Translations under genes and position numbers: made by a program
The notes under the pieces: model-generated
Told to the model about the DNA's origin: nothing
The model's database searches: none
Seen by the model: the letters and a program-made list of their open reading frames with translations, nothing else
Part shown: piece by piece, positions 1 through 8,550 of the stretch
Numbering within the stretch: the first letter of the stretch is position 1
How the letters are laid out: the number at the start of each line of letters is the position of its first letter
IMG/VR virus record: IMGVR_UViG_3300030430_001450
Location: 1-23,707 of that record
Length of the DNA: 23,707 bases
Reading direction: 5' to 3' (one strand)
Origin: a virus

Positions 1-1
1 A

Positions 2-25
2 GGTAATATAGAGAAAATGTTTTAA
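2..25 (+). CDS. 3' end of upstream gene (partial)
   Basis: Seven codons (ending EKMF) are open from the left edge to a TAA at 23-25. The other two plus frames stop at 4-6 and 9-11, so this is the longest readable tail of whatever precedes the tape measure gene. In the lambda order this would be a G/T-type tail assembly chaperone, but nothing in seven residues can confirm that. Any of the three frames could be the real end. Confidence 0.25.
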   Translation, partial: GNIEKMF

Positions 26-37
26 TTTTTATAGCAA

Positions 38-2287
38 GTGGCTAATTATAATGTAGATATTGCTGTTGCTTTAAAAGGTGCTAAACAATTAACTTCTTTC
101 AATAGAGAAGTTAAAGCTACAACTACAAGTATAGATTCTTTTGCTAAACAATTAAAATCTGCTGCAAAAGATCAAACCTTACTTGTTAGAAGTTTTGATA
201 ATTTAAATAAAGTATTATCAGAAGCAACAAAAAATTTTAATGCTGCTGCTACAGGTTCACAACAACAATTTGCTGCTGCAAGACAATTAGTATCAATAGA
301 AAAAGAATTAAATAAAGAATATCAAGAACGTGAAAGGGTTTTACAAAGTATTACTTTAAAAGGTCAACGATCTTCAATATTACCTGGACAAAGTTTATTT
401 GGACAAAGTGTAACCCCAAAAGGTGGTGCATCTGGAAGATCAAGACAGATATTGCAAGAAGAACAAGCTTTACAAGAAGCATTGGCAAGAATGGATCAGA
501 GAGATATGAAATTAACTGGTCAAAGTGTAAATATAGAAGGTAGATTACAACAGGCTTTAGCAACACAAACTGCTAACAGAAAAAGAGCAGAAGAAGAAGT
601 AAGTAAGATAAGAGAAAATGCAGTAAAAAAAATAGAAACAAGAGAAAAAAAATTAATTTTACTTAGAAAAAAAGCAATAAAACAAGAATTTGCAGAACGA
701 AGAAAATTATTAAGACAAAATCAGTTTGGTAATGTTAACCCTGGTATGGGAGGATTTAGAGCATTTAGCCAAAGAGCAGACGAGATTACTGCTAATGCTG
801 CTGCGACAGCAAATAGACCTGGTATTGGTTCTTTAATAAGAAGTCAGTTTGCTCCAGGAGGTAGTTTTGCTGCTACTAGAGGGCAGAGAGCAAAAGGTGC
901 ATTAAGTAATGCTCTTATTGGTGGTGGTTTTCCTCTGTTATTTGGTCAGGGTGCTATAGGTGCAGCAGGTGGTGGTATCGGTGGTGCTTTAGGTGGTGCT
1001 TTAGGTGGAGGCTTTGGTTTTGGATTGTCTATCGCTGGTACTGCAATAGCTCAACAAATACAACAAACTCTTGATTTTAGAAAATCTATTAGAGAGTTAA
1101 ATAAAGAAATGGAAAGAATGGGTATTAGTTCAAATATTAGTGGATCACAGGTAAGACAATTAGGTAAGTCTTTAGGTATTACAAAAGAAGAAGCAGTAAA
1201 AGCTTTACAAGAGTTCAAGCGATTTGGAAATCAAGCAGTATTATTTGCTGAAAAATTTGGAGGAGATTTTGCTAAATTTGATGCTATCGCACAAGCAAAT
1301 ACAGTTCAATCTGCATTAGCAGCGATAAGAAAAATTAATAAAGATTTGACATTAGATGATGAGTTAAGATTTATAAATTCAGTAAGAAGACAAGGTGTCG
1401 AAGCAACGATAAATCAAATGCTTGATGAAATGTTAGAAAAAGAAAAGAAATTAAAAACAGAAAGTTTTGGTCAGGGAGAAGGTAAAAATGCAGGTGCTAA
1501 TAGAAAAAGATTAGGTCAATTAAATCAAGAAAAAAATGCAACACAAGAATTAGTAGATAAAAATAAAGCATTTTCAGCAGAATTGACAATAATCAGAGAT
1601 AAATTTATACAAAACAGAGATGCGGCAGAGGCAGCTAATCGTTCTATTGCATCAGGTTTAGAAGATGTAAATGCTGAACTAAGAAAATTAAATGATATTC
1701 AGTTTCAAGTAGTTGAATTATCTAAAACACTTGGTTCTGCTTTTTCAGAATCCTTTAAGGGAATAATAAAAGGAACAATGAGTGTTGGAGATGCGTTTAG
1801 AAATATGTTTATGCGTATAGCAGATCATTTCTTAGATATGGCTGCACAGATGGCTGCTGCACAAATATCAAAAGGATTTATGGGAATGTTTGGAAGTTTA
1901 TTTAGTGGTTTTGGTGGAGGTTTAGCTAGTTCTGCTCAGTTAGGAGCACAAGCAACAGCAATGACAGGAATACCAAGTGGTGCAGCTTTACCAGCAGGTT
2001 CATTTGGTATATCTTCTATTACAAGAGCAGCAGGAGGGCCAGTAAAACGAGGAAGTAGTTACCTTGTTGGAGAACGTGGACCTGAAATGTTTAGCCCAGG
2101 CGTATCTGGTACAATCACACCAAATCATGCACTTGGTGGTTCAACAAATATCGTAGTAAATGTAGATGCTTCTGGTTCTAATGTAGAAGGAGATGAAAAT
2201 GAAGGTAGAGCTTTAGGTATTGCATTATCAGCAGCTATAGAGACAGAATTAATTAAACAGAAAAGACCTGGAGGTTTACTTGCATAA
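38..2287 (+). CDS. Tail tape measure protein (lambda gpH-like)
   Basis: Sets tail length and is threaded through the tail tube, from which it is ejected on infection. The start is GTG at 38: an in-frame TAG lies at 32-34 and no ATG exists nearby, and no convincing Shine-Dalgarno is seen. Residues about 20-240 are charged, helix-forming and Lys/Glu/Gln-rich. Residues about 288-345 are a glycine-rich hydrophobic block, and a second Met/Ala/Gly-rich hydrophobic block lies near 590-640. The C-terminus (about 665-700) carries the tape-measure signature AAGGPV...YLVGERGPEMF...G.I.PNHALGG. At 749 residues, and about 1.5 angstrom per residue, it would specify a tail of roughly 110 nm (family rule of thumb). 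Its TAA overlaps the next ATG by one base (TAATG). Confidence 0.93.
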   Translation: MANYNVDIAVALKGAKQLTSFNREVKATTTSIDSFAKQLKSAAKDQTLLVRSFDNLNKVLSEATKNFNAAATGSQQQFAAARQLVSIEKELNKEYQERERVLQSITLKGQRSSILPGQSLFGQSVTPKGGASGRSRQILQEEQALQEALARMDQRDMKLTGQSVNIEGRLQQALATQTANRKRAEEEVSKIRENAVKKIETREKKLILLRKKAIKQEFAERRKLLRQNQFGNVNPGMGGFRAFSQRADEITANAAATANRPGIGSLIRSQFAPGGSFAATRGQRAKGALSNALIGGGFPLLFGQGAIGAAGGGIGGALGGALGGGFGFGLSIAGTAIAQQIQQTLDFRKSIRELNKEMERMGISSNISGSQVRQLGKSLGITKEEAVKALQEFKRFGNQAVLFAEKFGGDFAKFDAIAQANTVQSALAAIRKINKDLTLDDELRFINSVRRQGVEATINQMLDEMLEKEKKLKTESFGQGEGKNAGANRKRLGQLNQEKNATQELVDKNKAFSAELTIIRDKFIQNRDAAEAANRSIASGLEDVNAELRKLNDIQFQVVELSKTLGSAFSESFKGIIKGTMSVGDAFRNMFMRIADHFLDMAAQMAAAQISKGFMGMFGSLFSGFGGGLASSAQLGAQATAMTGIPSGAALPAGSFGISSITRAAGGPVKRGSSYLVGERGPEMFSPGVSGTITPNHALGGSTNIVVNVDASGSNVEGDENEGRALGIALSAAIETELIKQKRPGGLLA

Positions 2288-2661
2288 TGGCTAACTTTGA
2301 TACTGAGGTGAACATAAAACCTACTTACGGTGTACGAAAAAACTCTGCTCCAAAAGTTCGTACTGTAGTCTTTGCTGATGGATTTGAACACAGATTAAAT
2401 TTTGGATTAACGCAACATCAAAACCCTAAAATCTATAATCTTACTTTTGAGGTATCAGAAACTCAAGCAGATACTATTGAAAGTTTCTTAGATGATCGTG
2501 CAAACGCAGCAGGTGTATCTGGAGACAGTGATAGTTTTGATTTCACTCCTCCAGGTGAGTCAACCTCATCTAAATTTGTATGTGAGGCTTGGAATAAATC
2601 AATGCCTTATCTTAATAGAGCAAGAATACAAGCAACATTTAGGGAAGTATTTGAACCATGA
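2287..2661 (+). CDS. Minor tail protein M (lambda gpM-like)
   Basis: A 124-residue protein of the phage minor tail family, which acts at the tail tip between the tape measure initiator complex and the tube. The sequence opens with a YGVRKNSAPKVR stretch and FADGFEHR, followed by a beta-rich body (YNLTFEVSETQADTIESFLDD) and the typical ending with an aromatic F.F.PPG strand and RARIQATFREVFEP. Lambda gpM is slightly shorter. Its position immediately after the tape measure and before L is the lambda order. It is coupled to both neighbours, by TAATG upstream and a 4-bp ATGA overlap downstream. Confidence 0.85.
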   Translation: MANFDTEVNIKPTYGVRKNSAPKVRTVVFADGFEHRLNFGLTQHQNPKIYNLTFEVSETQADTIESFLDDRANAAGVSGDSDSFDFTPPGESTSSKFVCEAWNKSMPYLNRARIQATFREVFEP

Positions 2662-3269
2662 GTACTGCTAAGTATGTAAGCGAGCTACAAAATGTTAATC
2701 CAAGTTCTGTCATAGAACTTTTTGAATTACAACTTAAAAAAGCATTACACGGTTCAAATCAAATTTATTATTTTCATAATGGTTCTAATTTAAATTTTAA
2801 TCGTGAAATTATATGGAACGGTAATAGTTATCAAAGATTTCCGATACAAGCAGAAGGCTTTGAGTACAAAGGTGGTCAATTACCACGACCTACATTGACT
2901 ATTAGTAATGCAACAGGATTTATGAGTGCTTTACTTATTGATGTTAATGATCCTACATTGGCAGATCCAAATGACCCTGACTCAGGAGGCACAGTTGGTA
3001 ATGATTTAACTGGTGCAATCTTTACAAGAAGAAGAACAAATGCAAAGTTTTTATCTCATGCTAATTTTGTTGGTAATAACCCATTTGGTACACCTGATGA
3101 AAATGTAGAAGATGCAAAACAAATATTTACTATTGCCAGAAAGTCAACAGAAAATAGAGAAATTGTACAATTTGAACTAGCTGCTGCTTTAGACATGGCA
3201 AATGTAAAATGTCCTAGAAGAATATGTACTAGAAAAGATTTTCCTTCTATTGGTACGTTTATAGGATGA
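2658..3269 (+). CDS. Minor tail protein L (lambda gpL-like), short C-terminus
   Basis: A tail-tip protein of 203 residues. The N-terminal half matches the family: ELQNVNPSSVIELFEL, then a beta domain with IIWNGNSYQRFPIQAEGFEYKGGQLPRPTLTISN, then the AAALDMANV segment. Lambda gpL is about 30 residues longer, and its C-terminal part carries four cysteines that hold an iron-sulfur cluster (established for lambda). Here AAALDMANV runs straight into CPRRICTRKDFPSIGTFIG, which looks like the very end of the family, and only two cysteines exist in the whole protein. The cluster-binding segment therefore seems to be missing. The gene overlaps K by ATGA. Confidence 0.85.
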   Translation: MSTAKYVSELQNVNPSSVIELFELQLKKALHGSNQIYYFHNGSNLNFNREIIWNGNSYQRFPIQAEGFEYKGGQLPRPTLTISNATGFMSALLIDVNDPTLADPNDPDSGGTVGNDLTGAIFTRRRTNAKFLSHANFVGNNPFGTPDENVEDAKQIFTIARKSTENREIVQFELAAALDMANVKCPRRICTRKDFPSIGTFIG

Positions 3270-3967
3270 ATTGGAAGCAAGCTGCTATTATTCATGCTAA
3301 AGAAGAAGCTCCTAAAGAGTCTTGCGGTTTATTATTAAATATAAAAGGGAAAGAAACTTACCACCCCTGTCGTAATCTTTCGCTAACAAATCATCAATGT
3401 TTTATTTTAGATCCAGAAGATTATGTAAAAGCAGATAATAGAGGAGAGATTATTGCAGTAATTCATAGTCATCCAAATAACTTACCAATTGCAAGTCAAG
3501 CAGATAAAATAAGTTGTGAACAAAGTGGTTTAGTATGGCATATTGTTAATCCGAAAACAGAAGAATGGGGTTATTGTGAACCAACAGGTTATAAACCGCC
3601 ATTACTAGGTAGACCATGGGTTTGGGCTGTTGCAGACTGTTGGACATTAGTAAGAGATTGGTATAAAGAGGTTAAAGATATAGAGTTACAAGATTATACA
3701 AGACCTATTACACCACAAGAATTTTATGTTAATCCATCACTTGAAACACTTTTACCAGAAAGAGGTTTTAGGTTATTAAGTCCAGATGAAGCGTTATTAA
3801 ATGGTGATGTATTAGCAATGAGTATTTTTAATAAACAATTAAATCACGTTGCTATTTTTCTAAATGGGGAGGTTTTACATCATTTAACCGATAGACTATC
3901 TTGTAGAGAGCCTTATTCTGCTTGGCTGCAAAAATGTACAGGAGCAAAGTATCGTTATGTTGACTAA
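3266..3967 (+). CDS. Tail tip protease/peptidoglycan hydrolase K (JAMM + NlpC/P60)
   Basis: A two-domain lambda gpK-type protein of 233 residues. The N-terminal half is a JAB/MPN metalloprotease-like domain with a complete JAMM set: E18 in PKESCG, H67 and H69 in HSHP, S77 and D80 in IASQAD. The C-terminal half is NlpC/P60-like: likely nucleophile C125 in VADCWTLVRDWY and histidine H194 in LNHVAIFL, followed by H205/H206. In lambda this protein joins the tail tip and is thought to process tip components and locally open the cell wall during DNA entry. It sits between L and I as expected. It overlaps L by 4 bp and I by 11 bp. Confidence 0.92.
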   Translation: MNWKQAAIIHAKEEAPKESCGLLLNIKGKETYHPCRNLSLTNHQCFILDPEDYVKADNRGEIIAVIHSHPNNLPIASQADKISCEQSGLVWHIVNPKTEEWGYCEPTGYKPPLLGRPWVWAVADCWTLVRDWYKEVKDIELQDYTRPITPQEFYVNPSLETLLPERGFRLLSPDEALLNGDVLAMSIFNKQLNHVAIFLNGEVLHHLTDRLSCREPYSAWLQKCTGAKYRYVD

Positions 3968-4556
3968 ATTAAAACTTTACGGTGATTTAGGTAAATTTAT
4001 AGGTCGTAAGGAATTTGATATTCATGCTAACACTCCTGCAAAAGCAGTAAGTTTTCTTATTAATAATTTTCCACAGGCAGAAGCATATATGAATAATAGA
4101 AATTATGCAGTATTGGTAAATGATGTTGAAATTGATGAGACTGAATTACATGATTTAACAGGCACACAGGAGATTAAATTTATACCTGTTATTAGTGGTG
4201 CTGGTCGTGGATTTGAAAAAGTTGTAGCTGGTGCATTGATAATTGGAAGTGCTTTTTTATTTGGCCCTACTGGTTTTATGACTGCTCAAGGAGCTAGTGT
4301 AACAGCAGGTACAGTTATAGCAAAATCAGCAGTTTATGTTGGAGCAAGTTTAGCTTTAACTGGTGTAAGTGAAATGCTTTTTCCTCTTCCTGATAATGAT
4401 ATGGAAGGCGACCCAAGAATTTCTTTTAGTTTTACTGGCCTTCAAAATACATCCAGGGCTGGAACTCCTGTTCCTATTTGTTACGGGGAAATCTTAACTG
4501 GTTCAGTGGTAATCAGTGCAGACATTACAACTGATGAAGTAGGAGGAGTAAATTGA
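3957..4556 (+). CDS. Tail assembly protein I (lambda gpI-like)
   Basis: A 199-residue tail assembly protein. Residues about 1-80 form a ubiquitin/MoaD-like beta-grasp (MLTKLKLYGDLGKFIG, a PAKAVSFLINNFPQAEAYM helix, VLVNDVEI, IKFIPVISGAG). A glycine/alanine-rich hydrophobic block (about 88-140) follows, then the family ending with NTSRAGTPVPICYGEILTGSVVISADI. In lambda, gpI is needed for tip assembly but is not found in the finished tail. The ATG lies inside the end of K, and the TGA overlaps the TTG start of J. Confidence 0.87.
   Translation: MLTKLKLYGDLGKFIGRKEFDIHANTPAKAVSFLINNFPQAEAYMNNRNYAVLVNDVEIDETELHDLTGTQEIKFIPVISGAGRGFEKVVAGALIIGSAFLFGPTGFMTAQGASVTAGTVIAKSAVYVGASLALTGVSEMLFPLPDNDMEGDPRISFSFTGLQNTSRAGTPVPICYGEILTGSVVISADITTDEVGGVN
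4541..4546 (+). promoter_or_regulatory. Shine-Dalgarno AGGAGG deciding the TTG start of J
   Basis: A perfect AGGAGG lies six bases before TTG at 4553, which overlaps the stop of the I gene. It is the strongest ribosome-binding site I see in the late operon and supports a TTG start for a very long protein. Confidence 0.75.
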
Positions 4557-7500
4557 CTGAAAATATTATTAAAGGTTCTTTATTTGGATTATTTGGTGGT
4601 GGAAGGAAACAAAAAATAGCACCTGACAATTTAAATTCAAGACAGCAATTAAAAGTTTTAGATTTAATATCAGAAGGTGAAATAGAAGGTTTTGCTAGTC
4701 CTTCAAAAGAAGGTCTTACTCAAGGAACGACTGCATACAATAATGCAGCTTTAAAAGATGTTTTTTTAAACAATACTCCTGTATTGCAATCTTCAGCAAA
4801 TTCTGCAAATCCTTCTTCAAGTAATTTTAATTTTGCTGATGTAGATTTTCAAGTTAGATTTGGAACTTCTAATCAACAAAAAATAAAAGGAGTACGAGCA
4901 ACAGGACAACCTGTAGATGTAGGAGTAGTTGTTACGGATAAATTACCAAATGGTGATGAATCTGATGGGGTAACAAGGCAATTCGCAAATAACTTTGATC
5001 AAGTTAGAGTTATTATAGATTTCCCAGTTTTACAAAAATCAACTAAAAAAGGTGATATTAAGGGTTCAAGTGTAAGATTTAAAATACGACTTAAATATAG
5101 TAATGAAACTGAATTTACAACAATCATTGACGATACTGTCAAAGGAAGAACTGCTGACTTATATCAAAGAAGTTATCTTCTCGATCTCGATAAAGACAAT
5201 GGAAGTAACATAGTTAATTTAAATGTTTTAAGAATAACTAAAGATGCAACTGTGGGTGGTAGAGAGCAAAATGAGTTTAGCTGGAACTCATATATACCTC
5301 TTACAGATGAAAATTTAGAATATAAAGATAGTGCCTACGCTGCTATAAAATTTGATTCAAAACAATTTAATTCTGTTCCTCCAAGATTTTTTCGTGTAAG
5401 GGGTATAAAAGTAAGAATACCGGGAGTCGGTACAGGTACAATATCTTCACAGCATAGTCAATTAGGAAATATAGTTACAGTTACAAGTAACAATCATGGG
5501 TTTGCTGTAGGTGATTCTTTTCAATTTACTGCTTCTGCAGGTTCGACTCCTAATGGTACTTATACTGTTTTAGATAATGATAGTTTTACTACAAATACTT
5601 TTCAATTTGATGCAAGCCCTTCAAATTTAAATGCTGGTAGTCTTGGCTCTACTCTTGTACCTATTCCAGTTGTTGATAGTAATACTGGTCGTATTATTTA
5701 TCCAGCTAATTATGTTTTTAATGGAACAATGGCTGCAGCACAATGGTGTTCGTGCCCTTCGTTCATACTTCTCGATCTTTTAGTTAATAAACGCTATGGA
5801 TTTGGAACGCATATCGCACCAGATCAATCTACAGATGCAAAACTATATGAGAACATTGATTTGTTTTCTTATTTTAATTCAAGCAAGTTTGCAAATGAAC
5901 TGGTCAGTGATGGTAGTACGAGTGGAAAAGAAGCAAGGTTTAGTTGTAATGTAAGTATTCAAAATTCTAACGAAGCCTTTAAATTAATTAATGAATTAGC
6001 AGGTGTAATGAGGTGTATGCCAATATGGTCTGCTGGTTCAATATCTCTTGCACAAGATGAACCAAAAGACCCAAGTTATTTATTTAGTCTTTCTAATGTA
6101 ACTGAAGCAGGTTTTTCATATTCTGGTAGCGATATAAAAACTAGAGCCACAATTATAAATGTTTCTTATTTCAATATGGAAACAAGAGAGCTTGATTATG
6201 AAACTGTTGGTGACAATACAGATTCAACTAAATCTGATTTTATACAAGCAGATTTAGATAGACAGAATAAATATGGGGCTGTTGTTAAAAATATAAAAGC
6301 ATTTGCTTGTACAAGTGCTTCACAGGCAAGAAGATTAGGAAAATCAGTTTTATTTAGTCAGGAAAGAGAATCTGAAGTTGTTACTTTTTCAACTTCAATA
6401 GATACTGGCGTTATAGTAAGACCTAATTCTGTAATAGAAATTGCTGATCCTGTAAGGTCAGGAAAAAGAAGAGGTGGTAGGGTTAAAACTGCTACGACAA
6501 CAGCAATTACTATTGATAATATAGGTTCAGTAAATATACAAACTATTACTTTAGGTGTAAATCCTAAATTATCCGTTGTTCTCCCCGATGGAACGATGGA
6601 AACAAGAACTGTTACGGACTGCACAAATGGGGTATTTACAGTAGAACCTGCATTTTCACAAACTCCAAATGTAAATACTGTTTGGTTATTTCAAAATGAT
6701 GATATTCAATCACAATTATTTAGGGTTATAAATGTAAGTGAAAACGATGGTATAACTTATACAATTACAGCTTTATCTTATATAAGTAATAAATACGCTG
6801 CTATTGAGGCTAACGACCCAATAGCAACAAGAGATATAACTGTATTTAATCAACCAGTAGAGCCTCCAACAGAATTAAAAGCAACAGAACAAATTGTTGC
6901 AATAAATGGTAAAGCAGTTTCAAAAATTATTGTTACTTGGAAAGTTGCTGCAAATGTAAATGAATACCAAATTAATTACAGATTGGATGATAATAATTTT
7001 ACAAGTTTTAGAGTTTTAAGTAATGATTTTGAAATTTTTAATTCTGATGCTGGAACGTATGAAATACAAGTATTTTCATATAATACTGTGGGTGAAATAA
7101 CCTCTACCTCTACTAACATTAATTTTGAAGCAACAGGTAAAACAGCACCACCTTCAGATTTAACTGGTTTGTCAATTGAACCTGTTAATGATAAAGACGT
7201 GAGACTTAGATGGGACTTGCACCCTGATGTAGACGTTATTCATGGTGGTCAAATATATGTCAGACATAATTTAAAATCAGATGGAACTGGAACATTTCAA
7301 AATTCAAGTAATTTAATACCTGCATTGGCAGGTAACTCTACATTTGCTGTTGTACCTGCATTAGAAGGGGAATACATACTCAAAGCAAGAGATGATACAG
7401 GAAATTTCAGCACGGGAGAAACCAGTGTTATTTTAGATATTCCTGAGGAAATAAAACCATTACAAGTTTTAACGAGAAGAGAGGACCTTGATAATCCAAT

Positions 7501-8524
7501 TTTTCAAGGTGTTAAAAGTGCTACTGTTGAATTTAGTGAAGATTTAGGTGCAATTGATTTAATATCCACAGGTTTATTTGAGGATATTGAAAATTTTGCC
7601 AGTCTATCGTCTTTAGTAGATTTTGGTGCTATTGCATCAAGTGGTACTTATGATTTTGGTGGTACTGCTGGCGGTACAGTTTTAGATTTAGGTGCTGTAT
7701 ATAATTTAGAATTAAAACGACACCTTGTTTCCGATGCGTTTAATCCTAATAATGTTTTTGATTTTATTGTTGATGTAGATACCTTAGACAATTTTGACGG
7801 AGTAGAAGCTTTTGATGCTAATGCCGAACTATTAGTGAGATCATCTGGTAACCCTTCCAATACTTCTAAAACTGGTACGTATACTCAAACTGGAACAACT
7901 GTAACAATAAATATAAATGGTCATAATTTTAAAGTAAATAATTTTGTTACCTGTGATTTTACTTCTGGTACTGCAACAGATGGTGAGTTTCAGATTACAT
8001 CAATTACAAATGCTGACCAATTTAAAATTACGGTTACAAATTCAGCCACTACAAGTGGAAGTGTTACCTGCGGTGCTGATTACACAGAGTTTGCTAGTTT
8101 TGCCAATGGTAGATTTAAAGGACAATCTTTTAAATTTAGAGCTTTACTGACAAGTAATGACGCAAACCAGGATGTAAAAATAACAGAACTAGGTTATACA
8201 GCAAGTTTTCCAAGAAGGACAGAACAAAGTACGGAACTTATTGATGCTGGTTCAACTGGTACAAAAACTATTACTTTTGAAAATGAATATTTTACAGGAA
8301 CTTCTTCTTTAGGTGGTGTTAATAGCACACTTCCTTCTATTGGTATTACTGCACAAAATATGCTTAGTGGTGAATTTTTTGAAGTTACAAATATAACTGG
8401 TGCTGGATTTACTGTTGCATTTAAAACAAGCACTGGTGTTGCAGCTACTCCATCAAACCGCAGTGGTACAACAGATACTGTAAAATTTGGATTTACGGCT
8501 GTTGGATTTGGCAAAAAAGGGTAG
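4553..8524 (+). CDS. Tail tip attachment / host specificity protein J
   Basis: A 1323-residue lambda gpJ-type central tip protein, whose trimer closes the tail and contacts the receptor. The start is TTG behind AGGAGG. The first 290 residues carry the conserved core (LNSRQQLKVLDLISEGEIEGF, then LKDVFLNNTPV). Residues about 390-770 hold the tip barrels (PANYVFNGTMAAAQWCSCPSF, LLVNKRYGFGTHI). Two fibronectin-III-like domains lie near 771-960 (PPTELKATEQ..., APPSDLTGLSIE...). Two short domains built around NNHGFAVGD (about 295-375) and NGHNFKVNN (about 1103-1182) look like the FCCH-like module also present in the next gene. The C-terminus ends GFTAVGFGKKG, as in many J proteins. The C-terminal third is probably the host-range part (inference). 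Confidence 0.93.
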   Translation: MTENIIKGSLFGLFGGGRKQKIAPDNLNSRQQLKVLDLISEGEIEGFASPSKEGLTQGTTAYNNAALKDVFLNNTPVLQSSANSANPSSSNFNFADVDFQVRFGTSNQQKIKGVRATGQPVDVGVVVTDKLPNGDESDGVTRQFANNFDQVRVIIDFPVLQKSTKKGDIKGSSVRFKIRLKYSNETEFTTIIDDTVKGRTADLYQRSYLLDLDKDNGSNIVNLNVLRITKDATVGGREQNEFSWNSYIPLTDENLEYKDSAYAAIKFDSKQFNSVPPRFFRVRGIKVRIPGVGTGTISSQHSQLGNIVTVTSNNHGFAVGDSFQFTASAGSTPNGTYTVLDNDSFTTNTFQFDASPSNLNAGSLGSTLVPIPVVDSNTGRIIYPANYVFNGTMAAAQWCSCPSFILLDLLVNKRYGFGTHIAPDQSTDAKLYENIDLFSYFNSSKFANELVSDGSTSGKEARFSCNVSIQNSNEAFKLINELAGVMRCMPIWSAGSISLAQDEPKDPSYLFSLSNVTEAGFSYSGSDIKTRATIINVSYFNMETRELDYETVGDNTDSTKSDFIQADLDRQNKYGAVVKNIKAFACTSASQARRLGKSVLFSQERESEVVTFSTSIDTGVIVRPNSVIEIADPVRSGKRRGGRVKTATTTAITIDNIGSVNIQTITLGVNPKLSVVLPDGTMETRTVTDCTNGVFTVEPAFSQTPNVNTVWLFQNDDIQSQLFRVINVSENDGITYTITALSYISNKYAAIEANDPIATRDITVFNQPVEPPTELKATEQIVAINGKAVSKIIVTWKVAANVNEYQINYRLDDNNFTSFRVLSNDFEIFNSDAGTYEIQVFSYNTVGEITSTSTNINFEATGKTAPPSDLTGLSIEPVNDKDVRLRWDLHPDVDVIHGGQIYVRHNLKSDGTGTFQNSSNLIPALAGNSTFAVVPALEGEYILKARDDTGNFSTGETSVILDIPEEIKPLQVLTRREDLDNPIFQGVKSATVEFSEDLGAIDLISTGLFEDIENFASLSSLVDFGAIASSGTYDFGGTAGGTVLDLGAVYNLELKRHLVSDAFNPNNVFDFIVDVDTLDNFDGVEAFDANAELLVRSSGNPSNTSKTGTYTQTGTTVTININGHNFKVNNFVTCDFTSGTATDGEFQITSITNADQFKITVTNSATTSGSVTCGADYTEFASFANGRFKGQSFKFRALLTSNDANQDVKITELGYTASFPRRTEQSTELIDAGSTGTKTITFENEYFTGTSSLGGVNSTLPSIGITAQNMLSGEFFEVTNITGAGFTVAFKTSTGVAATPSNRSGTTDTVKFGFTAVGFGKKG

Positions 8525-8550
8525 AATGAACCTATTAATACTCAAATAAC

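Noticed and set aside
351-566. Minus-strand ORF inside the tape measure gene.
   Set aside because: Low-complexity hydrophobic shadow of a clear coding frame, with no start context or family resemblance. The same applies to the minus-strand ORFs at 2125-2391, 3056-3295, 6358-6624, 7648-7860, 8194-8514, 8684-8911, 8964-9185, 11674-11922, 13105-13317, 15161-15367 and 15484-15732.
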